Shown here piece by piece: positions 1 through 9,177 of a stretch of DNA of 64,000 nt. The DNA is from Novosphingobium album (ex Liu et al. 2023) (GTDB lineage Bacteria; Pseudomonadota; Alphaproteobacteria; Sphingomonadales; Sphingomonadaceae). Numbering within the stretch: position 1 is the stretch's first letter; every line of letters starts with the position of its first letter. The stretch lies in contig NZ_JARESE010000047.1 of the NCBI RefSeq assembly GCF_029076845.1, positions 62,001 to 126,000 on the forward strand. The letters run 5' to 3'. Made by a program: the position numbers and the translations under genes. Below the pieces are notes generated by a model. The model ran no database searches and had not been told where the DNA came from. It worked only from the letters and a program-made list of their open reading frames with translations.

Positions 1-2
1 GG

Positions 3-698
3 GCCTTCGTGCATGATTTCCGGAATGTCCTGGCTGTGATTTCCGCAGGGTTGAATTTGGCGAAGCGTCACGGATCCGACCCGGCCGTGTCGAATAGCTT
101 CCTCATGGGCGCTCAAGAGGGAGTGGACCGCGGGTTGAGGATGACGACGCGCCTGCTGGATTTCGCGAGCGGCCATGACTTTGAGATCCACGCTGCAAAC
201 GTGAACGACGCCCTGCGACAATCGGAAGCGCTCCTACGATATGCTGCCGGCATCGGTGTCCGGGTTGTCCTGCAACTTGGCGCGGACGTTCCGGATTTCG
301 CTTTCGATCTTCCGCAGTTCAATGCGGCGGTCATGAATCTTGTCGTCAACGCTCGAGATGCGATGCCCAACGGTGGGGTCATCCAGATCAGTACGGCGGT
401 TACGCAGGCGGCCGGCGCCGGCGAGGCTCCCCAATCCCATGTCCGTGTCCGCGTGCGGGACGAGGGCGAAGGCATGCCAGCAAGCGTCATGAGCAGGATC
501 ATCGATCCGTTCTTTACGACCAAGGTCGGTACGGGAACCGGGCTGGGGATACCGCAGGTCGACGCATTCATGCGGCAGACGGGTGGCTTCATGAGAATTG
601 ATAGTGCGGTCGGGGCGGGAAGCATATTCGACCTTTTCTTCCCGGCGCCGTCCCGTTCGCTTGCGCGATCGGACGGTCAGTTCCGCGTGAAAGATTGA
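3..698 (+). CDS. Sensor histidine kinase, C-terminal part (cut by the window edge)
   Basis: This is the catalytic end of a histidine kinase, an ATP-dependent sensor that phosphorylates itself and usually a response regulator. The reading frame is open to the left edge, so the start and any sensory domain lie outside. An H-box (HDFRN) sits at about 12-26, an N-box with NARDAM near 350, a G1 motif DEGEG near 460, DPFFTTK near 506 and a GTGTGLG G2 box near 533, in the usual order for a HisKA-HATPase_c unit. There is no receiver domain after the ATPase. It converges on the SURF1 gene with only 16 bases between the stops. The target is unknown; control of the cyo operon is only a guess from position. 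Confidence 0.85.
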   Translation, partial: AFVHDFRNVLAVISAGLNLAKRHGSDPAVSNSFLMGAQEGVDRGLRMTTRLLDFASGHDFEIHAANVNDALRQSEALLRYAAGIGVRVVLQLGADVPDFAFDLPQFNAAVMNLVVNARDAMPNGGVIQISTAVTQAAGAGEAPQSHVRVRVRDEGEGMPASVMSRIIDPFFTTKVGTGTGLGIPQVDAFMRQTGGFMRIDSAVGAGSIFDLFFPAPSRSLARSDGQFRVKD

Positions 699-714
699 CT
701 GCGGCGCTACGCCA

Positions 715-1455
715 TCAGGCGAAGGCTTTCCTGCTACGGCGATTGCCGGGCACTATAGAGCGCGCCGCATAGGCGCACAGCAATGCCATCGCGAACCATG
801 TCAGCGCGTAGACGGCATGGTTGTCGGCAAAGCGCACCACGGTCAACCCGGCTACCGGCCCGGTGGATGTGCCGGTCATGGCATCGGCGTCGATGAAGTA
901 GGGGGCGGGGCGCAGGATCCCGCGTGCCGCGGCGATCGCAGCGACATCGCGCGAATACCAGTTGCCTGTCTTGGGGTCATTGCTGCGCAGGAAGCCGCCA
1001 CCGGGCTCGGTGACGCGGAGAAGGCCCGAGAGAGCGATTGTGCCGACGGGATCGCGGCGGACTTTGTTACGCTCGCCCGGTGCGACGAAGCCGCGATTGA
1101 CCAGCACGGTGAAATGGCCGGTGTCCAGCGGGGTGATCACCCAATAGCCCGAGCCGAGGTCGCTGACCGCGCGCACCAGCGTTTCGCGATCGTGCAGGAA
1201 GCGCCCGGTGACGCGCACATGGCGATAGGCGTCGTGCTCGGCCGAGAGGCTTGCCCAGTGCTCGGGTCCTGGTGCTGCGACCGGTGCGGCGTGGACGCGG
1301 CTTTCGACCGCGGCGATCAGCGCGTGCTTCCATTCTCGCCGTTCGACCTGCCAGACGCTCAGTGCGGAGAAGGCGGCGGTAAGGAGGAGCATGAGGCCCA
1401 GCACCGCCGTCCGCGCCTTGCCGCCGCGTGGGGCCGGGCGGGCGGCGGCGATCAC
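715..1455 (-). CDS. SURF1-family cytochrome oxidase assembly protein
   Basis: SURF1 proteins help assemble or insert haem into haem-copper oxidases in the inner membrane. The protein has the family plan: a transmembrane segment near residues 15-35 ending in a WQ..R motif, a large periplasmic domain with VNRGFV, and a second transmembrane segment near the C-terminus. I chose GTG at 1455 because it overlaps the cyoD stop as GTGA, the translational coupling seen elsewhere in this operon; this gives 246 residues. An ATG at 1518 would add 21 residues and overlap cyoD by 67 bases. It is the last gene of the cyo operon, which fits a dedicated assembly factor for the quinol oxidase. Confidence 0.88.
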   Translation of the reverse strand: MIAAARPAPRGGKARTAVLGLMLLLTAAFSALSVWQVERREWKHALIAAVESRVHAAPVAAPGPEHWASLSAEHDAYRHVRVTGRFLHDRETLVRAVSDLGSGYWVITPLDTGHFTVLVNRGFVAPGERNKVRRDPVGTIALSGLLRVTEPGGGFLRSNDPKTGNWYSRDVAAIAAARGILRPAPYFIDADAMTGTSTGPVAGLTVVRFADNHAVYALTWFAMALLCAYAARSIVPGNRRSRKAFA

Positions 1456-1802
1456 GGCATCTGGCTCATGTCGTGGGGCATCGGCATCATATTGTGGTTG
1501 AGATGGTACATGACCCACAGCGATCCGGCGAGCATGATGACCACGATGATGATCGTGAAGAGCAGGGCCATCATCGTCCAGCCACCTTCGACTCTACCGT
1601 TCATGTGCAGGAAGTAGATCATGTGGACGACCATCTGCATCGCCGCGAAGGCGAGGATGACGGCTGCGGTCACACCGTCGGCCAGCGGGCGTTCCATCAC
1701 CAGCCAGAAGGGGATGGCGGTGAGCACGACCGACAACAGGAAGCCGATCGTATAGTCGCGCATCGAGCCATGCGGCTCGTCGGCATGGATTTCATGGCTC
1801 AT
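1452..1802 (-). CDS. cyoD: Cytochrome bo3 ubiquinol oxidase subunit IV
   Basis: Small membrane subunit of the quinol oxidase, thought to help assembly of the CuB centre. The 116-residue product has three predicted membrane helices and ends in a Met/His-rich tail ([10 protein letters not shown]). The ATG at 1802 overlaps the cyoC stop as ATGA. The frame stays open 27 codons further upstream, but those codons lie inside cyoC and read as an artefact. Length and hydrophobic pattern match CyoD, and its position between cyoC and the SURF1 gene agrees. Confidence 0.93.
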   Translation of the reverse strand: MSHEIHADEPHGSMRDYTIGFLLSVVLTAIPFWLVMERPLADGVTAAVILAFAAMQMVVHMIYFLHMNGRVEGGWTMMALLFTIIIVVIMLAGSLWVMYHLNHNMMPMPHDMSQMP

Positions 1803-2428
1803 CGCAGCATTCCCATCAGATAGACGAAGGTGAAGACACCGATCCAGATGACGTCCAGGAAGTGCCAGAACAGGCTGAGGCACATCAGCCGGCGTCTATT
1901 GGCCTGGATCAAGCCGTTTCGGCCAAGCTGGACCATCAGCGTTACGAGCCAGATAGTGCCGAAAGTGACATGTAGCCCGTGCGTGCCCACCAGCGTGAAA
2001 AACGCCGACAGGAACGCGCTGCGCTGCGGCGTTGCGCCCAGGTGGATCAGGTGCTGGAACTCGTACAGCTCGATGGCCAGGAATGCCGCGCCAAACAGGC
2101 CGGTGACGGCCAGCCAGGCTTGCGTCTGGCGCAGCCGGTCCTGCCGCATCGCCAGCATGGCGAAGCCATAGGTGATCGACGAGAACAGCAGCATCGCGGT
2201 GTTGAGCGCGACCAGCGGCAGGTCGAACAGGTCCTTGGGACCCGGCCCCGCAGCGAGGTTGCCGCCGAGCACGGCATAGCAGGCGAACAGGATCGCGAAG
2301 ATGAGGCAGTCGCTCATCAGGTAGATCCAGAAGCCCAGCATGGTGCTGTGGCCTTCGGCGTGGTCATGCTCGTCGAGGTCGTAGAAGCGGACCTCGGCGG
2401 CGGCGACAAGAGGGGATTGGATGGTCAT
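1799..2428 (-). CDS. cyoC: Cytochrome bo3 ubiquinol oxidase subunit III
   Basis: Subunit III of the haem-copper quinol oxidase, an integral membrane protein supporting the catalytic subunit. The 209-residue protein has five hydrophobic helices, starting at the characteristic segment [10 protein letters not shown] near residue 32, and a HGLHVTFG motif in the middle, both typical of CyoC. The gene begins four bases after the cyoB stop and ends overlapping the cyoD start, so it is co-transcribed and probably translationally coupled. Confidence 0.95.
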   Translation of the reverse strand: MTIQSPLVAAAEVRFYDLDEHDHAEGHSTMLGFWIYLMSDCLIFAILFACYAVLGGNLAAGPGPKDLFDLPLVALNTAMLLFSSITYGFAMLAMRQDRLRQTQAWLAVTGLFGAAFLAIELYEFQHLIHLGATPQRSAFLSAFFTLVGTHGLHVTFGTIWLVTLMVQLGRNGLIQANRRRLMCLSLFWHFLDVIWIGVFTFVYLMGMLR

Positions 2429-2432
2429 CGCG

Positions 2433-4442
2433 TCAGGTTCCCGTCGCCAGCAGGCGCGTCCTCGCGCCCTCGGTGGTCTCCACCGTGGCGGCCGGAATGT
2501 GGAAGTCGCGTCGGTAGTTGAAGGTATGGCCGATCGCGACTGTCAGGATGCCGGCGAAGCTCAGCGCAGCGAGCCACCAGATGTACCAGATCAGCGCGAA
2601 GCCCATGATCGTGGCGAACGCCGAAAGGATCACGCCCGTCCCGGTATTTTTCGGCATGTGGATCGGACGGAAGCCCTGCGTCGGCCGCTCCGCTCCGCGC
2701 GACTTCATGTCGTGCCACGCGTCGAGCGAGTGGATGACTGGCGTGAAGGCGAAGTTGTACTCGGGCGGCGGCGAGGAGGTCGACCATTCGAGCGTGCGGC
2801 CGCCCCACGGATCGCCCGTGGTGTCGCGCAGTTGGTCGCGCTTCCAGATGGAGACGGCGAACTGCACCAGCATGGCACCGATACCGACGGCGATCACCGC
2901 CGCGCCGATGCCGGCGATGATGAACCAGATCTGCAGCGACGGATCGTCGAACACGCGCATGCGCCGGGTCACGCCCATCAGGCCGAGCACGTAGAGCGGC
3001 ATGAAGGCGAGCCAGAAGCCGACGACCCAGCACCAGAAGCTGATCTTGCCCCAGAAGACGTCCAGTTTGAAGCCGAAGGCCTTGGGCCACCAGAAGTTGA
3101 TCGCCGCGAACAGGCCGAACAGCACGCCGCCGATGATCACGTTGTGGAAGTGCGCGATCAGGAACAGCGAGTTGTGCAGCACGAAGTCGGCGGGCGGGAC
3201 CGCCAGCAGCACCCCGGTCATGCCGCCGACGACGAAGGTCAGCATGAAGGCGACCGTCCACATCATCGGCAGCTCGAAGCGGATGCGGCCGCGGTACATG
3301 GTGAACAGCCAGTTGAACAGCTTGGCGCCGGTCGGGATCGAGATCACCATCGTCGTGATGCCGAAGAACGAGTTGACGCTGGGGCCCGACCCCATCGTGA
3401 AGAAGTGGTGCAGCCAGACGAGGTACGACAGGATCGTGATGACGATCGTCGCATAGACCATCGAGGTATAGCCGAAGAGCTTCTTGCCCGAGAAGGTGGA
3501 TGTGACCTCGCTGAACACGCCGAACAGCGGCAGGATCAGGATGTAGACTTCCGGGTGGCCCCAGATCCAGATCAGGTTCACATACATCATCGGCGAACCG
3601 CCGAAGTCGTTGGTGAAGAAGTTGGTGCCGACGTAGCGATCGAGGCTGAGCAGCGTCAGCACGGCCGTCAGCACCGGGAAAGAGGCGACGATCAGCACGT
3701 TGGTGCACAGCGAGGTCCAGGTGAACACCGGCATCTTCATCATGCCCATGCCCGGCGCGCGCATCTTGAGGATCGTCGCGATCAGGTTGATGCCCGATAG
3801 CGTCGTACCCACGCCCGCGATCTGCAGCGCCCAGATGTAGTAATCGACGCCGGTGGCGGGGCTATAGGCGATGCCTGACAGCGGCGGATAGGCCAGCCAG
3901 CCGGTCTGCGCGAATTCGCCGACGAACAGCGACATCATGACCAGCACCGCGCCGGCGGTGGTCATCCAGAAGCTGAAGTTGTTGAGGAACGGGAACGAGA
4001 CGTCGCGCGCGCCGATCTGTAGCGGCACGATGTAGTTCATCAGGCCGGTAACGAAGGGCATTGCCACGAAGAAGATCATGATCACGCCGTGCGCGGTGAA
4101 GATCTGATCGTAGTGGTGCGAGTTGAGGTAGCCCTCGGAGCCACCGAACGCCATTGCCTGCTGGATGCGCATCATGATCGCGTCGGCGAAACCGCGCAGG
4201 AACATGATCAGGCCCAGCACCATGTACATGATGCCGATCTTCTTGTGGTCGACGCTGGTGAACCAGTCGCGCCAGAGCCAGCCCCACAAGCGGTAGCGCG
4301 TGATCAGCCCCAGCACCGCCAGTCCGCCGATCACCACCGCGGCGAAGGTGGCGACGATGATCGGTTCGTGCAACGGGAACGATTCGAGCGAAAGCCGACC
4401 GAAGATTGGACTGATCGGGATGGGAGTCGGGTCAGCGGACAT
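2433..4442 (-). CDS. cyoB: Cytochrome bo3 ubiquinol oxidase subunit I (catalytic)
   Basis: Catalytic subunit that reduces O2 to water with electrons from ubiquinol and pumps protons across the inner membrane. The 669-residue protein carries the haem-copper signature residues: TAHG in helix II for the low-spin haem, WGHPEVY with the His-Tyr pair near the CuB site, LHHFF for two further CuB histidines, and IAHFHN for the haem ligands. Length matches E. coli CyoB (663). The start codon overlaps the cyoA stop by one base (TGATG). Confidence 0.98.
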   Translation of the reverse strand: MSADPTPIPISPIFGRLSLESFPLHEPIIVATFAAVVIGGLAVLGLITRYRLWGWLWRDWFTSVDHKKIGIMYMVLGLIMFLRGFADAIMMRIQQAMAFGGSEGYLNSHHYDQIFTAHGVIMIFFVAMPFVTGLMNYIVPLQIGARDVSFPFLNNFSFWMTTAGAVLVMMSLFVGEFAQTGWLAYPPLSGIAYSPATGVDYYIWALQIAGVGTTLSGINLIATILKMRAPGMGMMKMPVFTWTSLCTNVLIVASFPVLTAVLTLLSLDRYVGTNFFTNDFGGSPMMYVNLIWIWGHPEVYILILPLFGVFSEVTSTFSGKKLFGYTSMVYATIVITILSYLVWLHHFFTMGSGPSVNSFFGITTMVISIPTGAKLFNWLFTMYRGRIRFELPMMWTVAFMLTFVVGGMTGVLLAVPPADFVLHNSLFLIAHFHNVIIGGVLFGLFAAINFWWPKAFGFKLDVFWGKISFWCWVVGFWLAFMPLYVLGLMGVTRRMRVFDDPSLQIWFIIAGIGAAVIAVGIGAMLVQFAVSIWKRDQLRDTTGDPWGGRTLEWSTSSPPPEYNFAFTPVIHSLDAWHDMKSRGAERPTQGFRPIHMPKNTGTGVILSAFATIMGFALIWYIWWLAALSFAGILTVAIGHTFNYRRDFHIPAATVETTEGARTRLLATGT

Positions 4443-5662
4443 CAGCGGTTGCTCTTGGCAAAGGGAATGGGGGTGGGAATGGAGGTCTCGTCGGCGGCGG
4501 CGATGAAGGTGGCGCGGGGCAGAGAGCCGGGGCGCGACAGGCCCGCGCCGGTCAGCGGCGACAGGTCAACGCGGCGTTCCATCACCGGCTTGCCCTCGTC
4601 ACCGGGGAGGGGGAGACACAGCGCCGCCACCATCTTGCGGTCGGGGGCGGGTCCCGAACCCCGGCCAGCGGTCTTGTCGTATTCCAGCGGGCGTACGTTG
4701 TGGATGCCGGCAAGGCCGAGGCCGCCCTTGGCGTCGAGCGCCATCATGTCGCGCATGCACATTTTTCCCGGCTCGACGCACATGTTGACGACGGCGTCGA
4801 ACAGCCCGGCCTCGACACCGGCGAAGCGGCGCACGGGTTCGTTCTCGCTGGGGCGCTCGAGCCGAAGATAGGCCGCGCGGTCGAGCGTGCCGCCGGCGCC
4901 CTTGGTCTGGCTGGCCCATGTAGTGAAGCCCGCCCCGTCCATACCCCTTACTTTGAAACGCATCTTCGAGAAGCCTGCGCCGCTGTAATTGGCGGAGAAG
5001 CCTTCGTAGTTGCCCGGCCGGTTGAGCACCGCGTGGAGCTTGGTCTCCATGCCGGGCATGGCGTAGATCTGGCCGGCCAGCGCGGGGATGTAGAAGCTGT
5101 TCATCACCGAAGAGGCGGAAATGCGGAAGCGGATCGGCCGGTCGACCGGCAGTGCCAGTTCGTTGACCGTTGCAATGCCCTGCTCAGGGTAGATGAACAC
5201 CCATTTCCAATCGAGCGCGACCACCTGGACGTCGAGCGGTTGGACTTCGGTGGCGACCGGATTTCCCGGTGCGGTGCGCGCCAGCGGGCGGTACGGGTCG
5301 AGGAGATGCGTACCGACCCAGGTCAGCGCCCCCAGACAGATGATGATGAGCAGCGGCGCCGCCCAGATCACCAGTTCGAGCTGGGTCGAGTGGTCCCAGT
5401 CGGGCTTATAGGTCGCTTCCTTGTTCGCCGCGCGATAACGCCAGGCGAAAAATATCGTCAGCGCCATCACCGGCACGATGATGAGCAGCATCAAGATGGT
5501 TGAGACGATGACCAGATTGCCCTGCTGCCGAGCCACGTCGCCAGCCGGCTCGAGCACGACCATTCCGCAGCCGGACAGCAGTGGAAGGGTGACGAGAGCG
5601 GGAAGAAGCCGCAGGGCAGGCCGGAATCGGCGTGCAAGCGCAAGCATGGTGATCTCAGGCAT
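4442..5662 (-). CDS. cyoA: Cytochrome bo3 ubiquinol oxidase subunit II (lipoprotein)
   Basis: Subunit II, a lipid-anchored protein exposed to the periplasm that contributes to quinol oxidase assembly. A signal peptide with lipobox LLSGC near residue 32 is followed by two membrane helices and a cupredoxin-like domain ([12 protein letters not shown] onwards) that lacks CuA-binding cysteines, as expected for a quinol rather than a cytochrome c oxidase. At 406 residues it is about 90 longer than E. coli CyoA; the extra C-terminal part contains a CVEPGKMC cysteine pair and ends in a Pro/Ser-rich tail. It is the first gene of the operon. An ATG five codons in is an alternative start. Confidence 0.95.
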   Translation of the reverse strand: MPEITMLALARRFRPALRLLPALVTLPLLSGCGMVVLEPAGDVARQQGNLVIVSTILMLLIIVPVMALTIFFAWRYRAANKEATYKPDWDHSTQLELVIWAAPLLIIICLGALTWVGTHLLDPYRPLARTAPGNPVATEVQPLDVQVVALDWKWVFIYPEQGIATVNELALPVDRPIRFRISASSVMNSFYIPALAGQIYAMPGMETKLHAVLNRPGNYEGFSANYSGAGFSKMRFKVRGMDGAGFTTWASQTKGAGGTLDRAAYLRLERPSENEPVRRFAGVEAGLFDAVVNMCVEPGKMCMRDMMALDAKGGLGLAGIHNVRPLEYDKTAGRGSGPAPDRKMVAALCLPLPGDEGKPVMERRVDLSPLTGAGLSRPGSLPRATFIAAADETSIPTPIPFAKSNR

Positions 5663-5836
5663 GGCGTGCGCCTAGGCCGGGCATGCTGCACTGCACATCG
5701 GACATTTTGTCCAATCCCGCAGCGCCGCCGCAAAGGTCATTAGCGGCTGGCAAGCCCCGCGCTTTTTGCGTTCCCGGGGGCCGATCCGCACTGGAGTGCA
5801 GTGCTCCGGAGCGACGCGTGCCGAAAGCCGAGTGAG
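5663..5836. promoter_or_regulatory. Divergent promoter region of cyoABCD and the MFS gene, with 9-bp inverted sites
   Basis: This 174-base gap separates cyoA (minus) from the transporter gene (plus) and must hold both promoters. It contains GCACTGCAC at 5688-5696 and its exact reverse complement GTGCAGTGC at 5796-5804, 108 bases apart, one near each gene. Such a pair could be operator sites for one regulator acting on both genes. No convincing -35/-10 pair could be picked by eye. Confidence 0.5.
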
Positions 5837-7150
5837 ATGACTGCACAGACTTCAGCCGAATACGATGCCCGCTCCCTTCAGGCGGGAGGCCACAAGGTGG
5901 CGCCTGGCGAAATCGCCGTCGGCGTGATCATCGGGCGGACGTCGGAATTCTTCGACTTCTTCGTCTATGCCATCGCTTCGGTGCTGGTGTTCCCCAGGCT
6001 GGTCTTTTCCTTCGCAGATCCGCTCACCGGCACGCTCTATTCTTTCGCGGTCTTCGCGCTGGCTTTCGTTGCGCGGCCTTTCGGCACGCTGATCTTCACT
6101 GCGGTCGACCGGCTCTATGGCCGCGGTGCCAAGCTCACGATCGCGCTGTTCCTGCTCGGCGGTTCGACAGCGGCGATCGCCTTCCTGCCCGGTTACGAGA
6201 CGGTTGGCCTATTCTCGGTCCTGCTCCTCGCGCTGTTCCGCATGGGACAAGGTGTCGCGCTGGGTGGCTCGTGGGATGGCCTCGCCTCGCTGCTGGCGCT
6301 CAATGCGCCCGAGAACAAGCGCGGATGGTACGCGATGCTGCCCCAGATCGGTGCGCCGCTCGGTCTTGTCGTCGCCAGCTTGTTGTTCACGTTCCTCATC
6401 CACACGCTGCCGGCTGAGGATTTCCTTGACTGGGGCTGGCGTTATCCTTTCTTCGTCGCTTTCGCGATCAACGTCGTCGCGCTCTTCGCCCGTCTACGTA
6501 TCGTCGTGACGCCTGAATATGCCGCATTGTTCGAGAGCCGTGAACTCGAGCCCGCCAGGCTAGGCGAGACGGTGCGGACCGAATGGCGCACGATCATCAT
6601 GGGCGCGTTCGCCCCGCTTGCGAGTTTCGCCATGTTCCACATGGTCACCGTCTTCCCGCTATCGTGGGTGTTCCTCTTCACCGAGGACAGCCCCACGCGG
6701 TTCCTCATGATCGAGGCGGTGGCCGCTGGCTTCGGCATCCTCGCGATCGTCGCCTCGGGCTACCTGGCCGACCGTTTCGGCCGGCGCACACTGCTGGTCG
6801 TCTCGGCGGCCGCGATCGCCGCGTTCAGCGGTTTCGCGCCGCAACTGCTCGGTGCCGGGGAAATCGGAGAAGCGATATTCATGCTCACGGGCTTCGTGCT
6901 TCTCGGCCTGTCCTTCGGCCAATCGTCGGGAGCCTTGTCCTCGCGCTTTTCGCCGCGTCACCGCTACACCGGTTCGGCATTGACCTCGGACTTTGCCTGG
7001 CTGTTCGGCGCCGGCTTCGCGCCGCTCGCCGCACTGCTGCTGTCGAGCCGGTTCGGATTGCTGTCGGCCGGTGCCTATCTGCTGTCGGGAGCCATTTGCA
7101 CCGTTGTCGCGCTCTGGCTGAACCGCGAACTGGGCAGGGCGATCGAATAG
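5837..7150 (+). CDS. MFS transporter, metabolite:H+ symporter (MHS) type
   Basis: Twelve-helix inner-membrane transporter of the major facilitator superfamily. It has the loop motif DRLYGRG after helix 2, an RMGQGVALGGSWDG segment in helices 4-5 typical of MHS-type carriers, and ADRFGRR between helices 8 and 9. The ATG at 5837 (437 residues) is preferred; the frame extends upstream to a GTG at 5801, but that would place the start inside the putative operator. The substrate cannot be told from sequence; MHS carriers move organic acids, osmolytes or sugars. It is transcribed away from cyoA, so the two may share control. Confidence 0.88.
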   Translation: MTAQTSAEYDARSLQAGGHKVAPGEIAVGVIIGRTSEFFDFFVYAIASVLVFPRLVFSFADPLTGTLYSFAVFALAFVARPFGTLIFTAVDRLYGRGAKLTIALFLLGGSTAAIAFLPGYETVGLFSVLLLALFRMGQGVALGGSWDGLASLLALNAPENKRGWYAMLPQIGAPLGLVVASLLFTFLIHTLPAEDFLDWGWRYPFFVAFAINVVALFARLRIVVTPEYAALFESRELEPARLGETVRTEWRTIIMGAFAPLASFAMFHMVTVFPLSWVFLFTEDSPTRFLMIEAVAAGFGILAIVASGYLADRFGRRTLLVVSAAAIAAFSGFAPQLLGAGEIGEAIFMLTGFVLLGLSFGQSSGALSSRFSPRHRYTGSALTSDFAWLFGAGFAPLAALLLSSRFGLLSAGAYLLSGAICTVVALWLNRELGRAIE

Positions 7151-7172
7151 CGGGTCAATCGAGCCAGCCGAG

Positions 7173-7191
7173 GGCGTCCGCGCAGGACGCC
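7173..7191. terminator. Stem-loop between convergent MFS and hydrolase-OsmC genes
   Basis: GGCGTCC at 7173-7179 and GGACGCC at 7185-7191 form a perfect 7-bp stem with a 5-base loop. A wider imperfect inverted repeat (GCCAGCCGAG and CTCGGCTTGGC) encloses it. It lies between two convergent genes where a two-way terminator is expected, but there is no T-run. Confidence 0.45.
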
Positions 7192-7231
7192 AACCGGTCA
7201 TGACACCCGTCTCGGCTTGGCCAGGCTCCGG

Positions 7232-8485
7232 CTAGGAGGTTCCCACGATTTTTGCTCGGCCCTGCGCGTCGGTGCCTGGCCGCTCGACCCGAACCTCGGC
7301 CGCGCTGTCGCCCTCGACGGTCTCGATCGCGGCGCCCGCGTGGAGTGTCCGGTGGACGGGGCATTTTTCCGCGATTTCGGTCAGTTTCTGTCGGTCGTCG
7401 TCGCTCAGCGAACCCTGCAGATGAAGGCGGCGCACGAACAGGTCCGCAGGTTGGGTGTCAGCGCGCCGGCTGTGGCCGACTTCCACTGATACGCGTTCGA
7501 GAGGCAGCTTCTTGTGGCGCGCATAGAGGCGAACCGTCATGGCGGTGCAGGCCCCCAATCCGGCCGCAAGCAGATCGTAGGGGGTGGGACCGGAACCAAG
7601 GCCGCCAACCTCGGGCGGTTCGTCCGCAAGGAAGCTCACGCCGCCGGCCGACACCTCCATCTGGAAGTCGCCCTCGCCGGTCTCCGTGACCGTCACCAGC
7701 CCGGATTGTGCGGCGGTGCGCGGCGGTGTGCCGGGGAGATAACGCCGCGCCCAGGCCGACACGATCGCTGCGACGAAATCGGCGTCTTCCTTGCGTGTCA
7801 GGAGATGGTCGGCGCCCGCCAGCGAGACGAAACTCTTCGGGTGACGGGCCGCCTGGAATATCGCGCCGGCATTCTCGATCCCGACCGTCGAATCCTCCGG
7901 GGCATGCATGATGAGCAGCGGTTTCCTGAGTTGGCGGATCCGTTCCGCCTGATCGTGCGCGCGAAGGTCCTCGATGAAGCTGCGGCGTATCCGGAAGGGC
8001 CGGCCGCCGATTTGGACCTCGGCTTCGCCCTGCGTCATCAGTTCGTCGAGATTGGAAAAGAGCCTTTCGGCGTGCGCGACATCGAACGGAGCGGCGATCG
8101 TCGCCACCGCCCGTGCTTCGAGCACATCGCCGGCCGCGGCCAACACCGCCGCGCCGCCGAGACTATGGCCGATGAGGAGGGAGGGCGCCCTGCCGGCAGC
8201 GCGCATGGCGGCGGCGGCGGCCACGATGTCGCGAACGCTGCCGCTGAAGGTGCTGTCGGCAAAATCACCGCCGCTTTGCCCCAGGCCAGTGAAATCGAAG
8301 CGGAGCACGCCAAAGCCCAGGCGAGTGAGCGAGCGCGCTAGATGCGCCGCGGCCAGGGAGCTTTTGGTGCAGGTGAAGCAATGGGCGAAAAGGACGAATG
8401 CGGAGGCGGGCTCCTCGGGCAGATCGAGGCGGCCGGACAGCGTCTGTCCGCTCTCACCTGGAAAATCGAAGGGTTCTGTGGACAT
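7232..8485 (-). CDS. Alpha/beta hydrolase fused to an OsmC-family peroxidase-like domain
   Basis: A two-domain protein of 417 residues. The N-terminal 250 residues are an alpha/beta hydrolase with oxyanion region HCFTCTKSS and nucleophile elbow GHSLGG near residue 105. The C-terminal 150 residues are an OsmC domain with the two conserved cysteines of the family in GLGACTAMT and EKCPVHRTL; OsmC proteins reduce organic hydroperoxides by a thiol mechanism. This fusion is known in proteobacteria, though its substrate is not established. It sits 65 bases downstream of dps, consistent with an oxidative-stress role. Confidence 0.92.
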   Translation of the reverse strand: MSTEPFDFPGESGQTLSGRLDLPEEPASAFVLFAHCFTCTKSSLAAAHLARSLTRLGFGVLRFDFTGLGQSGGDFADSTFSGSVRDIVAAAAAMRAAGRAPSLLIGHSLGGAAVLAAAGDVLEARAVATIAAPFDVAHAERLFSNLDELMTQGEAEVQIGGRPFRIRRSFIEDLRAHDQAERIRQLRKPLLIMHAPEDSTVGIENAGAIFQAARHPKSFVSLAGADHLLTRKEDADFVAAIVSAWARRYLPGTPPRTAAQSGLVTVTETGEGDFQMEVSAGGVSFLADEPPEVGGLGSGPTPYDLLAAGLGACTAMTVRLYARHKKLPLERVSVEVGHSRRADTQPADLFVRRLHLQGSLSDDDRQKLTEIAEKCPVHRTLHAGAAIETVEGDSAAEVRVERPGTDAQGRAKIVGTS

Positions 8486-8550
8486 GTGAGACAGCCTGTA
8501 AAGAAGCGGAGCGGACCTCGCTCGTGATCGCGAGGCCCGATTTTGGCCTT

Positions 8551-9021
8551 TTATTCTTCCAGCAGGCTGCGCAGCATCCAGGCCGTTTTCTCATGAACGT
8601 CGAGCCTCTGGGTCAGCAAATCCGCGGTCGGTTGATCGTTCGCGGCGTTCACGGTCGGAAAGAGTTGGCGCGCCGTGCGGGCGGTGGCTTCCTGCGCGTT
8701 GACCAGGTGGCGGACCATGTCCATCGCCTTGGGCACGCCGTCGACTTCCTTGACCGAAGCCAGCGCTGCAAATTCCTTGTAGGTGCCGGGCGCTGGGAAG
8801 CCGAGTGCGCGGATGCGCTCGGCGATCAGGTCGAGCGCCGTCCACTGCTCGGTGTATTGCTGCATGAACATCGTATGCAGGGTGTTGAACATGGGACCCG
8901 TGACGTTCCAGTGGAAGTTGTGGGTCATCAGATAGAGGGTATAGCTGTCCGCCAGCAGCCGTGAGAGGCCGGAGGTGATCTGCTCGCGTTCCTCCTGCGA
9001 GAGCCCGATATTGATAGCCAT
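8551..9021 (-). CDS. dps: Dps-family DNA-protecting ferritin-like protein
   Basis: Dps proteins form dodecamers that oxidise and store iron with peroxide and protect DNA in stressed cells. The 156-residue sequence is full length and all-helical, with the ferroxidase residues in the first conserved block (THNFHWNVTGPMF, then QQYTEQWTALDLIAERI). The start at 9021 is preceded by AAGGAGA at good spacing. A short hairpin (CCTCGC and GCGAGG arms, 8516-8535) lies between this gene and the hydrolase-OsmC gene and may weaken read-through. Confidence 0.94.
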   Translation of the reverse strand: MAINIGLSQEEREQITSGLSRLLADSYTLYLMTHNFHWNVTGPMFNTLHTMFMQQYTEQWTALDLIAERIRALGFPAPGTYKEFAALASVKEVDGVPKAMDMVRHLVNAQEATARTARQLFPTVNAANDQPTADLLTQRLDVHEKTAWMLRSLLEE

Positions 9022-9177
9022 TGATTGTCTCCTTGGTCGGATCGATCACTACGGTGTCGGCGACGGTAAACCTCCAACTCGGCGACGTCGCCGTGGTTTC
9101 CAGCGCCATGTTGAATTCGGTCTGATCCCTACCGACGCGATAGTCTAGCCCGGTGCGCGCCGGTAGCGGATCTGACG

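Noticed and set aside
2421..3800. Long plus-strand open frame (459 codons) across cyoB
   Set aside because: It is Arg/His/Asp/Glu-rich low-complexity sequence, antisense to the clear cyoB gene; a GC-rich shadow frame.
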